DNA of 29,427 nucleotides from Pseudomonadota bacterium (GCA_021795795.1 JAJYPA010000049.1:1-29427), one strand, 5' to 3'. Shown: positions 8,800 through 18,309, counted from the stretch's first letter. Numbers and translations are program-made. Notes: generated by a model not told the origin, from the letters alone.

Positions 8800-10017
8800 T
8801 CACACCGACCGTTCAATGACTTCAAGTATTTTCTTGATTTCGCGTTTCATTTTCTTTTCATTCTTGATCAACCCGGCGCTTTCCCCTCGAGGAGGCGTGC
8901 CATGCGCCATGGCATTGCGTAGTGACTTCAGGCTGTTATAAGATTTTTTCACCTCAAGCGGATATTTTCCTTCTTTCAACTCATCCAAAAAACGCTTGTC
9001 CACATTGTTGCGATCCTTATAATCATGAGGATTGAGGCCCGCCTGTTTCGTCTGGTCTGAAATCAGGGCTTCCAGACCAAAAATCATGGCGCGCAAATAG
9101 TCGTGACGCTTCAACGCCACTTTTGCCAGGTGAAGTTGCTGCTTGGACAGGTCATTGATACTGGCCCATTGCAGGCGTTTTTTCAACAATTCCCGAAACA
9201 ACTCGCTCGCTCCGGACAGAGGGTTGTCCAGTTCGTGCAAAAAGGAACACAGACTGTTGGATGCCAATTGGGTCTGGGTGATCGATTCAAAATACGCAGC
9301 CTCAACCAGTAGATGTGCTTTGTCATCCGGCACCCCATCATGGGTCAGCAAAGGGGCAAACACCCCATAATCGCCGCTGGCATCATAACGATCCAGGGCT
9401 GTGACCCAGCGTTGCACCCGATGCAGTCCATCGAGGCGGATGACCGGTGTCTTCTCGTTTCGAGTCATCTCCAGCGCGCCATACCATAATCCGCAGATGT
9501 TCAGCTCCGGACGCAAGCGTTCCAGCAGGGTGACAGACAGAAAACCCACAGCAGCCAGATGACGAAACCCATGGGTGATGTCGATGTGCAATTCATTGCG
9601 TTGTTTGCCCAGCGCCTCTGCCGTGACTTTCAGAGTCTCGACCTGATCTTCCTCTGAAATCCCGGAAGGAATCAGGTGCAAGCCGACCTTGTAGCCCAGC
9701 GCCTGGGATACCCAGGGCATGATCCGGTCCAGCAGGTCCTGCGTCACCGCCCCCTGGCACTCCGCTTCCAGCAATTCAAGGCGCAAGATTTCATATTCCG
9801 GGATGTCATTCAATACTTGCTCCACCAACGCAAACCACATGCTCCCTGCCGTTCCCAACACGATCAGATTCCGGACCTTGAGATGCGCAGCCAGCGCCAT
9901 GCCAAAAAAGGGCGTCACATGCTCAGTGCCGTCGGTAAAACTATAGGTAGCCAAACGATAGCCGCTGGCAGTCTTTTCTTTTCCTCTACCCAGCATGGTC
10001 AGCAATGTGATTCCCAT
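8800..10017 (-). CDS. Csx2/TM1812-type CARF-HEPN ribonuclease (DxTHG family)
   Basis: The 405-residue protein starts GITLLTMLGRGKEKTASGYR, with SFTDGTEHVTPFFGMALA and LIVLGTAGSMW, the TIGR02221 N-terminus. Residues 146-150 are DITHG, the diagnostic DxTHG motif of the CARF (cyclic oligoadenylate-binding) domain. Near the C-terminus R367-N-A-M-A-H372 is the RxxxxH motif of a HEPN ribonuclease. In type III CRISPR systems such proteins bind cOA made by Cas10 and degrade RNA non-specifically, driving dormancy or clearing phage transcripts. Both the sensor and nuclease motifs are intact. The gene follows the cas operon on the same strand but after a gap of 115 bp, so it may have its own promoter or be read through. 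An AGGGAT ribosome-binding site precedes the ATG. Confidence 0.9.
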   Translation of the reverse strand: MGITLLTMLGRGKEKTASGYRLATYSFTDGTEHVTPFFGMALAAHLKVRNLIVLGTAGSMWFALVEQVLNDIPEYEILRLELLEAECQGAVTQDLLDRIMPWVSQALGYKVGLHLIPSGISEEDQVETLKVTAEALGKQRNELHIDITHGFRHLAAVGFLSVTLLERLRPELNICGLWYGALEMTRNEKTPVIRLDGLHRVQRWVTALDRYDASGDYGVFAPLLTHDGVPDDKAHLLVEAAYFESITQTQLASNSLCSFLHELDNPLSGASELFRELLKKRLQWASINDLSKQQLHLAKVALKRHDYLRAMIFGLEALISDQTKQAGLNPHDYKDRNNVDKRFLDELKEGKYPLEVKKSYNSLKSLRNAMAHGTPPRGESAGLIKNEKKMKREIKKILEVIERSV

Positions 10018-10132
10018 TATCGATCCCTATTGGTCAATCCGTAAATTTTCTGCCGCTTCCTAATCAGAACCCGCTGAAGAAACCATAGCCGGAACTACGT
10101 TTCGCGCCGATCCCGCGGGTCGTCAGCACTGT

Positions 10133-12424
10133 TTAACCCGGTGTAGGCCAAATCAGCTTATCGAGCGTAATGGCATTCCCTTTGATCGTCACGCTGATAT
10201 TGACTCCTTTAAGCTCTCCCTTCTTTTCCAGCCGCGCCTTCTGCTCCGGAGGAAGCATATCAATCAAGGCGTGGGCCTTTGCCTGCGAGGCCTGGGTTAA
10301 ACCCTTGTTCGGTATGATCGCCTTGAGCGTTCTGCTGCCTTTAATCCAGGTCAAACCAACATTGGTCCAATGTTCGACGGTCTCCTCAACGGCCAGCCTC
10401 TCCGCCTTGGGTCCCGTGGCCATCCCAACTGTCGAAGACTCGCTCATCGCCGTGGGGTCAGCCAACGGCCTCCCCTGTAAAGGGCGAAAATCCTTCACAT
10501 CAGTGACGCCCACCGCAGTTGCATAATCGGCCAGGACTAATTTATCTTGACCTTGTTTTGCGGTTTGGAACTCATTGAATTTCTTTTCGAGTCGCATGTG
10601 ACCTAACGGTTTCCCGATCTTTCCGGCCCATTTATCGGCCATGGCCGGGTTTGCCATGGCCATCAGGTTGGAAATACGCGCACTGTTCTCCCAACCGGGA
10701 ACAGCATTGCACATCTCGTCGCGGAATTGTTGCATGAACTTTGCCTGGCATTCGTCATCAGGGCTATATTCTGCCTCATCAGGATCGTTGGGCATGATGC
10801 GACTGTCTTTAGCGCACAATTCAGCTCGAACTTGCCCAAAACCGAAAGACTTGCCCATCCCCAAACCATGCCGCAGTGCTTGGTTCCCCCCCCAAGTCAG
10901 CACCCAGAGCAAAGCTCCCAACTCCACCGGTTTGAGATTGTGAAAAACCAGTCGACCCTTGAAGACCGTGTTGGCTGGCAGCGTATGCAATCTCACCTGC
11001 ACTTTGGTGTTGCCTTCCTGATCTGGTGTCAGCTGTTGCACCTTGACATCGTCCGGGGCACGAGCGGGGTAACGCTTGAAACCCCGCAGGGTCGGCGTCT
11101 TGGACTGATCGTTCTTGATGTAGGTGGCGTATTGCTTTTCCTTGAGACACCAGTTGATTGGGTTGGACTGCTGGGTGATGTAGTTGGGAAAGTAGCTTGG
11201 CTTGGGGCTATTGAGAATGGTGGGAGGTTGTGGATTGGTCTTTGGTGCATTTTCGGCGATGGCCATGTCGCAACTCACCCGGCCACGCAAGGCGTCACTT
11301 GGGTTTTCTCCGTTGATGGCACCGAAGAGTAAATCAGCCAAGTCATACCCGAACTCAGCGCCCGGCTCCTGTAGATTAGCGGGATCGGCATGGCGGATCA
11401 TGTCATGGGTAGAGAAATCCCCGGCCAGTTTGGGCATGTAGGCAAGGCCAATGCGTAACAACTCCTTGTCCTGGATGTAAAATATGGGAATGGAATTGCC
11501 AGCGCGATACTTGGCCTTCCAGTATCCCGGCCAGGGCATATCCTGTTTGTCTCCCTCATCCCCATGAATGCGCAAAAAATCACGCCATGCTTGTGAGGAA
11601 ACCGCAATGGCCTGATCGCATTTCTGCTCGAAGAACACGAAATCTCGATGCTTGCCTTTGAATCCCGTACTGTCTGAGATTTGTCCCGTAAAAACAGGGA
11701 CGCCTTGACAGGAGCCCGCAAACAATCGGGTGGCATCCCGATCGCCCGGTTCAAAAGAGATTTTGTTCGGATCTTTCTTTTTCTCACCGCACAGTTTGAG
11801 CCAGCGTTCATACTTGTCTTTGACCGTCTTCTTGGTATGCGAGAAAATGGGCTGAGGGATGTCGAGCGCCTTTTCCAGATCACGGTGCTCGAGCCTGTTC
11901 ATGGAACAAGGAACGATCTCATGGGTCCCATCGTGCTTTCGTTTCAGAAAACCGGTCTTCACCTTGCCGAACACGCGCTGGACATAAACGGTGTCGGCCG
12001 AGGAAATGTCACGAAGCCCGGGTCGAACCTCGTCCACCTGGCTCATGCGTCCAAACCCGGCGATCTCCAGCACACTACGCAACATGCCCTTCAGGCTGGA
12101 ACCCGGAATCGCGTAGCAATTGTCGCTCAGTTGGAACGGCTTGACCTCGCCAGGTCTATCGTTGGCGGGTTTGGTCTGATGTCCGCCAACAAGTATTGGG
12201 GTAGCGGCAATCAGTCTGTAGTGCAGTTCACCACTGACCCCTTTTTCGAAAGGAATATCGTGCGACACCTCCTTGCCCCATTCCGGAATGTAAATCTGTT
12301 TAGACAAGGGAACGAAGTTATAGGGGGCCGTGATGTATTTCGACAACTTAAGTGAATCACCCTGCCGCCGTCCCTTTGATTGGCTGGCCTGTGCCCCATG
12401 GTTATATTGTTTTGGCGTCGACAT
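10133..12424 (-). CDS. TIGR03986-family CRISPR-associated RAMP protein
   Basis: The 763-residue product has the hallmark N-terminal segment of TIGR03986 RAMP proteins: YITAPYNFVPLSKQIYIPEW, EVSHDIPFEKGVSGELHYRL, TPILVGG and CYAIPGSSLKGMLRSVLEIA. A second half has the glycine-rich element RHGLGMGKSFGFGQV (residues about 555-570), then a lysine-rich tail with IGKPLGHMRLEKKF. The RAMP fold suggests that it is a Cas7-like backbone or accessory subunit of the III-D effector, binding crRNA or target RNA. It is much larger than a single Cas7, consistent with two RRM-like folds plus an extra domain. It is 2 nt downstream of the Csx19-like gene and is the last gene of the compact operon. The precise position in the complex is not known from sequence. 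Confidence 0.85.
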   Translation of the reverse strand: MSTPKQYNHGAQASQSKGRRQGDSLKLSKYITAPYNFVPLSKQIYIPEWGKEVSHDIPFEKGVSGELHYRLIAATPILVGGHQTKPANDRPGEVKPFQLSDNCYAIPGSSLKGMLRSVLEIAGFGRMSQVDEVRPGLRDISSADTVYVQRVFGKVKTGFLKRKHDGTHEIVPCSMNRLEHRDLEKALDIPQPIFSHTKKTVKDKYERWLKLCGEKKKDPNKISFEPGDRDATRLFAGSCQGVPVFTGQISDSTGFKGKHRDFVFFEQKCDQAIAVSSQAWRDFLRIHGDEGDKQDMPWPGYWKAKYRAGNSIPIFYIQDKELLRIGLAYMPKLAGDFSTHDMIRHADPANLQEPGAEFGYDLADLLFGAINGENPSDALRGRVSCDMAIAENAPKTNPQPPTILNSPKPSYFPNYITQQSNPINWCLKEKQYATYIKNDQSKTPTLRGFKRYPARAPDDVKVQQLTPDQEGNTKVQVRLHTLPANTVFKGRLVFHNLKPVELGALLWVLTWGGNQALRHGLGMGKSFGFGQVRAELCAKDSRIMPNDPDEAEYSPDDECQAKFMQQFRDEMCNAVPGWENSARISNLMAMANPAMADKWAGKIGKPLGHMRLEKKFNEFQTAKQGQDKLVLADYATAVGVTDVKDFRPLQGRPLADPTAMSESSTVGMATGPKAERLAVEETVEHWTNVGLTWIKGSRTLKAIIPNKGLTQASQAKAHALIDMLPPEQKARLEKKGELKGVNISVTIKGNAITLDKLIWPTPG

Positions 12425-12426
12425 GG

Positions 12427-12933
12427 TCAGGCTCCCCTGGCATCGGATTGATCAAAACCGATGAAGCACGCAGCAACCTGCACGGGCCCCAACTCCCGAT
12501 CCATACTCCAGTAGCGTCGATAGCGGAGATATCCCAAATCATCACGATAGGCGAGATGAGCAACTTCATCGCACAGCCATTCGCCGCCTTGTATGTGTTG
12601 ACTTTCGACCGTCACCCAATCGCCTGCGGGGCGACGGTTCAGATTCAGGCTTACCGCACCAGCCGCCACCGCTTCCGCGCGCAACAGGACACCCCATTCC
12701 TGTTTCACCTGAGGCAATCCGTCAGTGAAAGCACATTGATACGATTGAAACTGAAGCCAGCCCTGAATCGGACGATGTTCGGCCAGCATCTGCCATTGTG
12801 CGTTTGCACTGACATAAACATGAGCCTGCTGCTTCAGAGTGGCCGCGCACATATCAGGCAGTTCGAAACACTTCAGCGTGCGACGCAGAGATTGATAATC
12901 ATCGAGCAAGTGTGACACACCAGCGGTATTCAT
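12427..12933 (-). CDS. Csx19-like type III-D accessory protein (TIGR03984-type)
   Basis: This 168-residue protein has no catalytic motif that I recognise. It includes CAATLKQQAHVYVSANAQW, QVKQEWGVLLRAEAVAAGAV and LGYLRYRRYWSMDRELGPVQ followed by VAACFIGFD, a pattern I associate with the small TIGR03984/Csx19 proteins of III-D loci. It starts at an ATGA overlap with the double-RAMP gene and is followed within 2 nt by the TIGR03986 gene, so it is translated as part of the effector operon. It probably assists or joins the RAMP complex; the family has no established activity. The name is less certain than the CRISPR context. Confidence 0.6.
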   Translation of the reverse strand: MNTAGVSHLLDDYQSLRRTLKCFELPDMCAATLKQQAHVYVSANAQWQMLAEHRPIQGWLQFQSYQCAFTDGLPQVKQEWGVLLRAEAVAAGAVSLNLNRRPAGDWVTVESQHIQGGEWLCDEVAHLAYRDDLGYLRYRRYWSMDRELGPVQVAACFIGFDQSDARGA

Positions 12934-14438
12934 CGTGCCTCCTGTTGGAATGAGATGATTTCGGTCCAGGGTTTGGATAAAGTAGCAGGGATCTCTCCTT
13001 GAAAAAATCCATGCCCCGAGGTGGAACGTGCTCCCAGTGCCAATCGACCCTCACAAAGATCCTGCAGGGCAGCAAGAAAGGCACGCTGGATGGCAGCCAG
13101 ATCAATCCGTTGCACCTGGGCCGCCCTTTGCAGGCGTTGCAGATCGATTGAAATCGGCACCTGGATTTTGCCGCCCAGGATCGTTTGTTCTTCAAACAAC
13201 CTATGCTCGCGCGCCCCTCCCGTGAAGCGATCGATGCTGTTGTGCATCAAACGAACCGTTTTGGGCGCGGGAAGGTAGATATCGTCGATGTACAGACAAC
13301 CCGCCCATCCTTGAGGTGACTTTTCGTCTATCCCACCCTGTTTGTCCTTGACATTACCTGCCAGCGCCAACACCTCGGCAGGCAAAAGAGGATGGCCGTC
13401 CTTGTCGCCCGGAGGTTTCGGATCCCAGACGCGCGCAAAACGCCGTGCATGGAATGCCATGCGATGCAAAAGCACCCCCTTGAGCGAGGACGCAGGCACC
13501 AGAAGATGGCGCTGGGCACTCACTCCACCGGTTCCATTCGACCAACTCACACAGCGCTCGCTGACTGGCAGAAGATCTGGCACTTTCTCATCCGCATCAA
13601 GTTCTCCCATGAGTACATCACCCTGACCCAGGCGCCATAGATTACGCGCATCGAGCGCCAAATCCGCCCGGATCCAAGCCGATGAATCACTCTGTGGTAT
13701 GGAATGCACGGTCAGGTTACGCAAATCCGATGGATCGGTGCCAAGATTGGCCAATGCTCTGGCTTGTTGGGGCACGCGCAGATCAAAGTGTCCAACGCAG
13801 ATGCTGATGCACCGTAGACGGCCTAGACCAGCACGGGTGCCTCCTCCAAGGCGAAAACCAGGATGAGACAAGAGAGCAAGCACCTTGTTCCACTGTTCCC
13901 CCGAGTCATGCGCTTCGGTACCGAGGCGCAGTTCGACCGCAAAGCGGTGCCCTGCGGCCAAGACACTGCGGTCGAATTTTCCCGTATCGACTGCGGCGCC
14001 ACGATGGCTCAGCCGCACCCGATTGCGATGCATGGGAGCCCCGATCTGATCAAGAGCATCCCGAAAGAGAGCATCTTCCTGAAGACGTTTTCCCGACTCA
14101 CCGAGAAGCAATCCATCTGCGGCCCGACCTCGGCTATCGAGCAACAGACCCCAGCCGAGGTGTAACTGCGATACGGCACCGCGATCCCTGTCCTGAAAAC
14201 CAAACAGTTGCCTGGTCATGTCGACGCCGTACTGCTGCGTGCAGAGATGCCGCAATACCCCGGCAAGGCTGGAAGCGGGAATGGCGGGCAGGTCGTTCGC
14301 ATCGCGCACCAACGCGCTGTCAAACACGCCATCCGGGCTTCCCGTACTGATGGACAAGGGCGTGATCACCTCCAGCACGAGGCGCGCGAGATGGACTTGA
14401 TTCAACGCATGGAGTGGAAATTGGACAGGTTCGTTCAT
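12930..14438 (-). CDS. Fused double Cas7-like (Csm3-type) RAMP protein
   Basis: The 502-residue protein contains two RAMP units. Unit 1 has ITPLSISTGSPDGVFDSALV, RDANDLPAIPASSLAGVLRHL and the glycine-rich loop GGGTRAGLGRL near residue 200. Unit 2 has LLVPASSLKGVLLHRMAFHA (about residue 312-330) and GARSTSGHGFF near 475. Asp40 in GVFDSALVRD occupies the place of the Csm3 catalytic aspartate (Asp33 in Streptococcus), so unit 1 may cut target RNA every six nucleotides. Unit 2 lacks an obvious equivalent. Single-chain Cas7-Cas7 fusions are known in III-D/III-E evolution. The gene overlaps the Csx19-like gene by ATGA and starts 3 nt after the csx10 gene ends. Confidence 0.85.
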   Translation of the reverse strand: MNEPVQFPLHALNQVHLARLVLEVITPLSISTGSPDGVFDSALVRDANDLPAIPASSLAGVLRHLCTQQYGVDMTRQLFGFQDRDRGAVSQLHLGWGLLLDSRGRAADGLLLGESGKRLQEDALFRDALDQIGAPMHRNRVRLSHRGAAVDTGKFDRSVLAAGHRFAVELRLGTEAHDSGEQWNKVLALLSHPGFRLGGGTRAGLGRLRCISICVGHFDLRVPQQARALANLGTDPSDLRNLTVHSIPQSDSSAWIRADLALDARNLWRLGQGDVLMGELDADEKVPDLLPVSERCVSWSNGTGGVSAQRHLLVPASSLKGVLLHRMAFHARRFARVWDPKPPGDKDGHPLLPAEVLALAGNVKDKQGGIDEKSPQGWAGCLYIDDIYLPAPKTVRLMHNSIDRFTGGAREHRLFEEQTILGGKIQVPISIDLQRLQRAAQVQRIDLAAIQRAFLAALQDLCEGRLALGARSTSGHGFFQGEIPATLSKPWTEIISFQQEAR

Positions 14439-14441
14439 GGC

Positions 14442-15968
14442 TCAGACCTTGCGTTTTGCGGATTGATCCATCAGGCGGCGGGCGATTTGTTGCACCAGAT
14501 GAGCATCACACTGTTGATCTTGAGAAATGCGCAGCTTCAACCAGTCAGCAAGTTTGCTCCATGGGCCTCGCTCGGAATTAGGCGGTATTTCCGAATCCCA
14601 TCCTTTGCCGTTTGGCCTAATGACCCCATCCCGCTCATGGAACAACGCGTGAAACAATTTTTTTCCTTGTTTCACGCGCGCAACTTCAAGCACACTGCCC
14701 CACTGTGAACGAGAAGGATAAAAATCCGTCACGAACTCAGGATAGCCCTGAACACGTCGCGCCGATTTGATCGCTTCCTGATAGTCACGGACAATATCGT
14801 TTGCCTTGTTTTCCGTGTCATCCTGGGTGGCACCGGTCTTGGTTTTTAGCCAATCAACGAGTGGATGCGATGGTGCCTTCATGATTTCTTTCGGAGGCGC
14901 ACTGGACCGAGGATCAAATTGTGGATTTGCAGTGGCCAGCAAAGGAGGATTGATCCACACCTGCCCAAGCCCAGCCTCCCGGTGCAGTCCAATCCCCCGC
15001 TGAAGTTGCGCCATGCAGACCTCGGAATCGGCATCAGCGGGCAAGGTGATCGTGATGATGCCGCCCGCCACGAGAACCTGACGCTCGGTTTCGTATCCAT
15101 GGCGTTTGGAGTTCCATGGGCTATAACGCCGGGCCCGGACGAATGTTTTCCCCCACTCGACCCGACTGCCGTGAGGCAGACCAAGCGCCTGCACATCGAG
15201 GTTGAGGGTCGCCTGTCCGTTTGCATCACAGGGCGCAAGATCGGAGAGCAGCCACAGCGTGAGATTGCGGCCAGTCACAGAACCGTGTTTCGGACGGACA
15301 GCTCCCGGAGCGTGCTCGATTTGCACCCGCCCATACTCGGCTGAGCGTGAACGACCCAGCAGAAGTTGTCCTTCGAGGACCTTGGCCACACGAGAAAACA
15401 ATTGCGCATCAAAATCAGCATCGGCCTCAATACGCGCGATAAACGTCTGGCCACGCTCAAGAGCGGTGTAGCCAAAGAGTTGGGCATCGGCCGCACGACC
15501 GGTCTCTGGTGCAATGGCTGTTTTCATACGGTAGTTGCGTTTGGGTTTGATCCATCGACCAGACTGGCTGACATAACCTTCGCGCAATGGTTTGGCCTGC
15601 TCATTGCCCTGCGTGGGATCGGCTTTGGGAATGTCATCCACATGCAAAAAGTTATGCACATCCTGCGGCACCAAGAAGTCTCCTTGAGGTTTCATCGATT
15701 TTGCATAATGCCAGCACATGGGTACTGGCCATGTCGAAAGTTGCTTATCGGCAGGAAGTCCATCACAAAAGCGTAGCCGTCCACTGTGAAAAGCCGCATC
15801 GGCCGCATCGATCGAGAGGGATGCATAAAGACGGGATGCTGCCGCCCCCAACAGAGCCGCCCCCGGAATGCGATCGAGCGTGCCATGAGCACCCTCGGTG
15901 GCTGCGCGCTCACTGAATACGCAATCGTCGATCAGTGAGATCAACAATGTCTGGTGGTGCGCCTTCAT
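14442..15968 (-). CDS. csx10: Csx10, Cas5-like RAMP subunit of the type III-D complex
   Basis: The 508-residue protein begins with a RAMP strand (TLLISLIDDCVFSERAATEG) and has the segment AHGTLDRIPGAALLGAAASRLY, highly characteristic of Csx10. Later elements are FGYTALERGQTFIARIEADAD, VLEGQLLLGRSRSAEYGRVQI and GIGLHREAGLGQVWINPPLL (glycine-rich RAMP loops). Csx10 takes the Cas5-like place at the 5' crRNA handle and beside Cas10 in III-D effectors and is a marker of that subtype. ATGA overlap with the upstream Cas7-like gene indicates coupled translation. Confidence 0.9.
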   Translation of the reverse strand: MKAHHQTLLISLIDDCVFSERAATEGAHGTLDRIPGAALLGAAASRLYASLSIDAADAAFHSGRLRFCDGLPADKQLSTWPVPMCWHYAKSMKPQGDFLVPQDVHNFLHVDDIPKADPTQGNEQAKPLREGYVSQSGRWIKPKRNYRMKTAIAPETGRAADAQLFGYTALERGQTFIARIEADADFDAQLFSRVAKVLEGQLLLGRSRSAEYGRVQIEHAPGAVRPKHGSVTGRNLTLWLLSDLAPCDANGQATLNLDVQALGLPHGSRVEWGKTFVRARRYSPWNSKRHGYETERQVLVAGGIITITLPADADSEVCMAQLQRGIGLHREAGLGQVWINPPLLATANPQFDPRSSAPPKEIMKAPSHPLVDWLKTKTGATQDDTENKANDIVRDYQEAIKSARRVQGYPEFVTDFYPSRSQWGSVLEVARVKQGKKLFHALFHERDGVIRPNGKGWDSEIPPNSERGPWSKLADWLKLRISQDQQCDAHLVQQIARRLMDQSAKRKV

Positions 15969-16561
15969 GCGACCTCCAGTGTCAGTTGTGCACGACCAAG
16001 TCCACGGGTACGATGCCCACCTACGGCAGGAATCAGCGGGAGCACTTCTCGCAGGCGTTCAGACCAATCGGACGGCAGTCCCGTACCGGATATCGGTTCT
16101 ACGGATGCTTGCAAATCTAAAGGCACGACAACTTCGATACCGCGAAGACTCCAGTCTCTTGCACTTCCGGTGGCCTCATCCACGGCGGTGGATTGCAATA
16201 CCCGAAACAGGGCAGCGCGTTGTGCGCCATGTTTGTCCACAGTCAACCAGGCGCACAGCTCGGCAGGCAGTCGCGCATCACTCACGCGAAGCATCCCCGG
16301 TGACGGAATCTGGCCACTTGACACTTGTTCCGTTCGTTGTCCAAACAGGCTGCGCAGTAATATCCCATCCGCGTGCCCCTTCCAGCCCCAAAACCGGGCT
16401 TGTTCCAGCGCATGACGCAACAACCCCTTGATGTGACGACCCGGCAATGCCGGCAGATTATCGGCGTCCCGGTATGCAGCCGCATCCACCGCCGCCCCTA
16501 GGCCGCGTCCGGTGCCCGAATGCCAGTAACTTCGCACGCAAATCTGCAAGACATGGGTCAT
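15965..16561 (-). CDS. Single-domain Cas7-like RAMP protein
   Basis: The 198-residue protein begins with a RAMP strand (VLQICVRSYWHSGTGRG), continues AAVDAAAYRDADNLPALPGR and HIKGLLRHALEQARFWGWKG, and ends with the glycine-rich loop VGGHRTRGLGRAQLTLEV. Asp26 in AAVDAAAYRD matches the position of the RNA-cleaving aspartate of Csm3-type subunits. With the double Cas7 fusion and the TIGR03986 protein, this gives several Cas7-like units for the backbone. Both ends overlap their neighbours by ATGA (Cas10 upstream, Csx10 downstream), so the three are tightly coupled. Confidence 0.85.
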   Translation of the reverse strand: MTHVLQICVRSYWHSGTGRGLGAAVDAAAYRDADNLPALPGRHIKGLLRHALEQARFWGWKGHADGILLRSLFGQRTEQVSSGQIPSPGMLRVSDARLPAELCAWLTVDKHGAQRAALFRVLQSTAVDEATGSARDWSLRGIEVVVPLDLQASVEPISGTGLPSDWSERLREVLPLIPAVGGHRTRGLGRAQLTLEVA

Positions 16562-18309
16562 ACCATAACCTCCTGTTGTTGAATCGTGGCAAGAGCCCGA
16601 TGGTCAAGTGCCAACAGTTCAAGCGCATCGCCCAGCGGACTACAAAATTCTTGGTGGGAATGCCCATCGTCGCAGAGTGCATAGGGCAAATCTGCATCGG
16701 GCTGGTAACGGGGCATCAGCACCTGTAAATACCGATCGAACTCGGAAAGTTTCTGAGGCTGCTTGTCATGCAAGAGCTGACGCCACCGTCGCCAACTTGT
16801 GCGGGCTTGCGCCGGGTCGAGTTGCAATAGATTGAGCAGGCCACGAACCGGACCCCGTGCCATGTTTTCCCCTTGCAGGAGGGCGGTCAACGCCTCCAGA
16901 TCAGAAAGCCGCGGCAGCGAGCCAACATTCTTGTCCGCGGATAAGACGTATGTTCCCAATGTATGGATATAGGCCCTGCGTCTCGAGAGACTGTTGGTAT
17001 CTCCGTCGTCTGCCTCACCCTCATAATGCGTCAGCACTTTCTTGACAAGTGTGCTGTAATCCTCCATCAGCGCGGTCGTAACACGGTAAAACACTACTGA
17101 AGACGGCGCAATATCCTGAACCTCAGATTGTTTCGCACGGGTTTTCGCATGGCTCATGAGGGACTCAGCCAATGTCGCCGCCATCGAAAAAGGCTGACTG
17201 GCGCCGATGAATGCGACACCAAATCCCAAGGTGAGCTTGTCCGGCAGTCCCTTCACCTCAAGATTGGTCAGTTTTTGAAGTTGCCTTCGACTTTCCTCTT
17301 CGAATGCGCGTGCGAAAACCTGGATGTACGCCAAGGCCAGATCGGCACGAACCAACACGATGACATCGTCTCCGCCGAGCAAGATGGGACGCGCCGCGAG
17401 AAGTTCACCCTTTTGACGTATCGGTAGCAGCACCTCGAGGGCCGCCTGCTGGGCACCATGACAAGTACTCCTCTCCACAGCTTGGGAGAATGTTGTGTAA
17501 ATTTCCAGGAACCGCTCGGAATGCTGTTTAACAGTTTCGTTGATTTTGATCAATACTTGCCCCATGCCATTGCCATCGGCGTGGATCATTGCCACATCAC
17601 GCATCCCGCGCACAAACGGAAATCCATCGACATCCTCGGTTTCCAGGCTGCGCGGCCAGTCCTCCCATTTCAGATGCGCTTCTGGCGGCGAATAGCGATG
17701 GATGAAGCCCGCCTGACTCAGGTCGGCAAAAGGCTTGTTGCGCTGGGTGACGACATCAATGGCCCCGTCTTTTGAATCGCGCTGCACCGCTACACGGCCG
17801 GTGCGTCGGGCTCGTTCGGCAATCGGAACGGGAATGGGATAGTGAGTTCGTTCTCGACTATTGTGGCTTCGCAAGTCCTTCTGTGCCTTGGAAAAAGCAT
17901 TCGAAAACGAGTCCCCTTCCCCTCGTCCCAGCACAAAACCAAGACTTTGGACCGCTTGTTGAACCGCCAAAAGCCACAAGGCGGCAAACCGGTCGAGCAC
18001 GCCGTGGTCCCGGCAAAATGCGTAGAATGCCCCCCCGGCCCGCCGGGAAAATTCGATTCCTGAAGCTTGGGTTGCAGCCAATACAGCATCAAGCAAATTG
18101 TCTTTAGCCTCATGATTGGTCAACCGGTCAATCAACTCGCTGCCTCCGATGGCATCACGCAAACGGCCTGAGGAAAAAATGAAAGACTGAATCGATTTCA
18201 CTTCGAAAATCAAACAACCCACGGGGCCATCTGTGGACATGACCCGATCATCGGAATGCCGTTGATCTGTCAATGTCTCTTGCAAAACTTGTCCCGACAT
18301 ACCGGTCAT
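16558..18309 (-). CDS. cas10: Cas10 with an active GGDD palm and no HD nuclease domain
   Basis: The 583-residue protein is the large type III subunit. An N-terminal palm-like unit contains LIFEVKSIQSFIFSSGRLRD, then AIGGSELIDRL. The second palm has MIHADGNGMG (residues 242-250) and the catalytic LGGDDVIVLV (GGDD at 312-315), used to make cyclic oligoadenylates from ATP when the complex binds target RNA. There is no N-terminal HD domain: the palm starts within the first 35 residues and no HD dyad precedes it. The complex should therefore signal but not cut DNA through Cas10. The start at 18309 has GAAAGAGG close upstream; Met24 (18240) is an alternative. About 115 bp separate it from the ring nuclease gene, possibly holding a secondary promoter. 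Confidence 0.93.
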   Translation of the reverse strand: MTGMSGQVLQETLTDQRHSDDRVMSTDGPVGCLIFEVKSIQSFIFSSGRLRDAIGGSELIDRLTNHEAKDNLLDAVLAATQASGIEFSRRAGGAFYAFCRDHGVLDRFAALWLLAVQQAVQSLGFVLGRGEGDSFSNAFSKAQKDLRSHNSRERTHYPIPVPIAERARRTGRVAVQRDSKDGAIDVVTQRNKPFADLSQAGFIHRYSPPEAHLKWEDWPRSLETEDVDGFPFVRGMRDVAMIHADGNGMGQVLIKINETVKQHSERFLEIYTTFSQAVERSTCHGAQQAALEVLLPIRQKGELLAARPILLGGDDVIVLVRADLALAYIQVFARAFEEESRRQLQKLTNLEVKGLPDKLTLGFGVAFIGASQPFSMAATLAESLMSHAKTRAKQSEVQDIAPSSVVFYRVTTALMEDYSTLVKKVLTHYEGEADDGDTNSLSRRRAYIHTLGTYVLSADKNVGSLPRLSDLEALTALLQGENMARGPVRGLLNLLQLDPAQARTSWRRWRQLLHDKQPQKLSEFDRYLQVLMPRYQPDADLPYALCDDGHSHQEFCSPLGDALELLALDHRALATIQQQEVMV

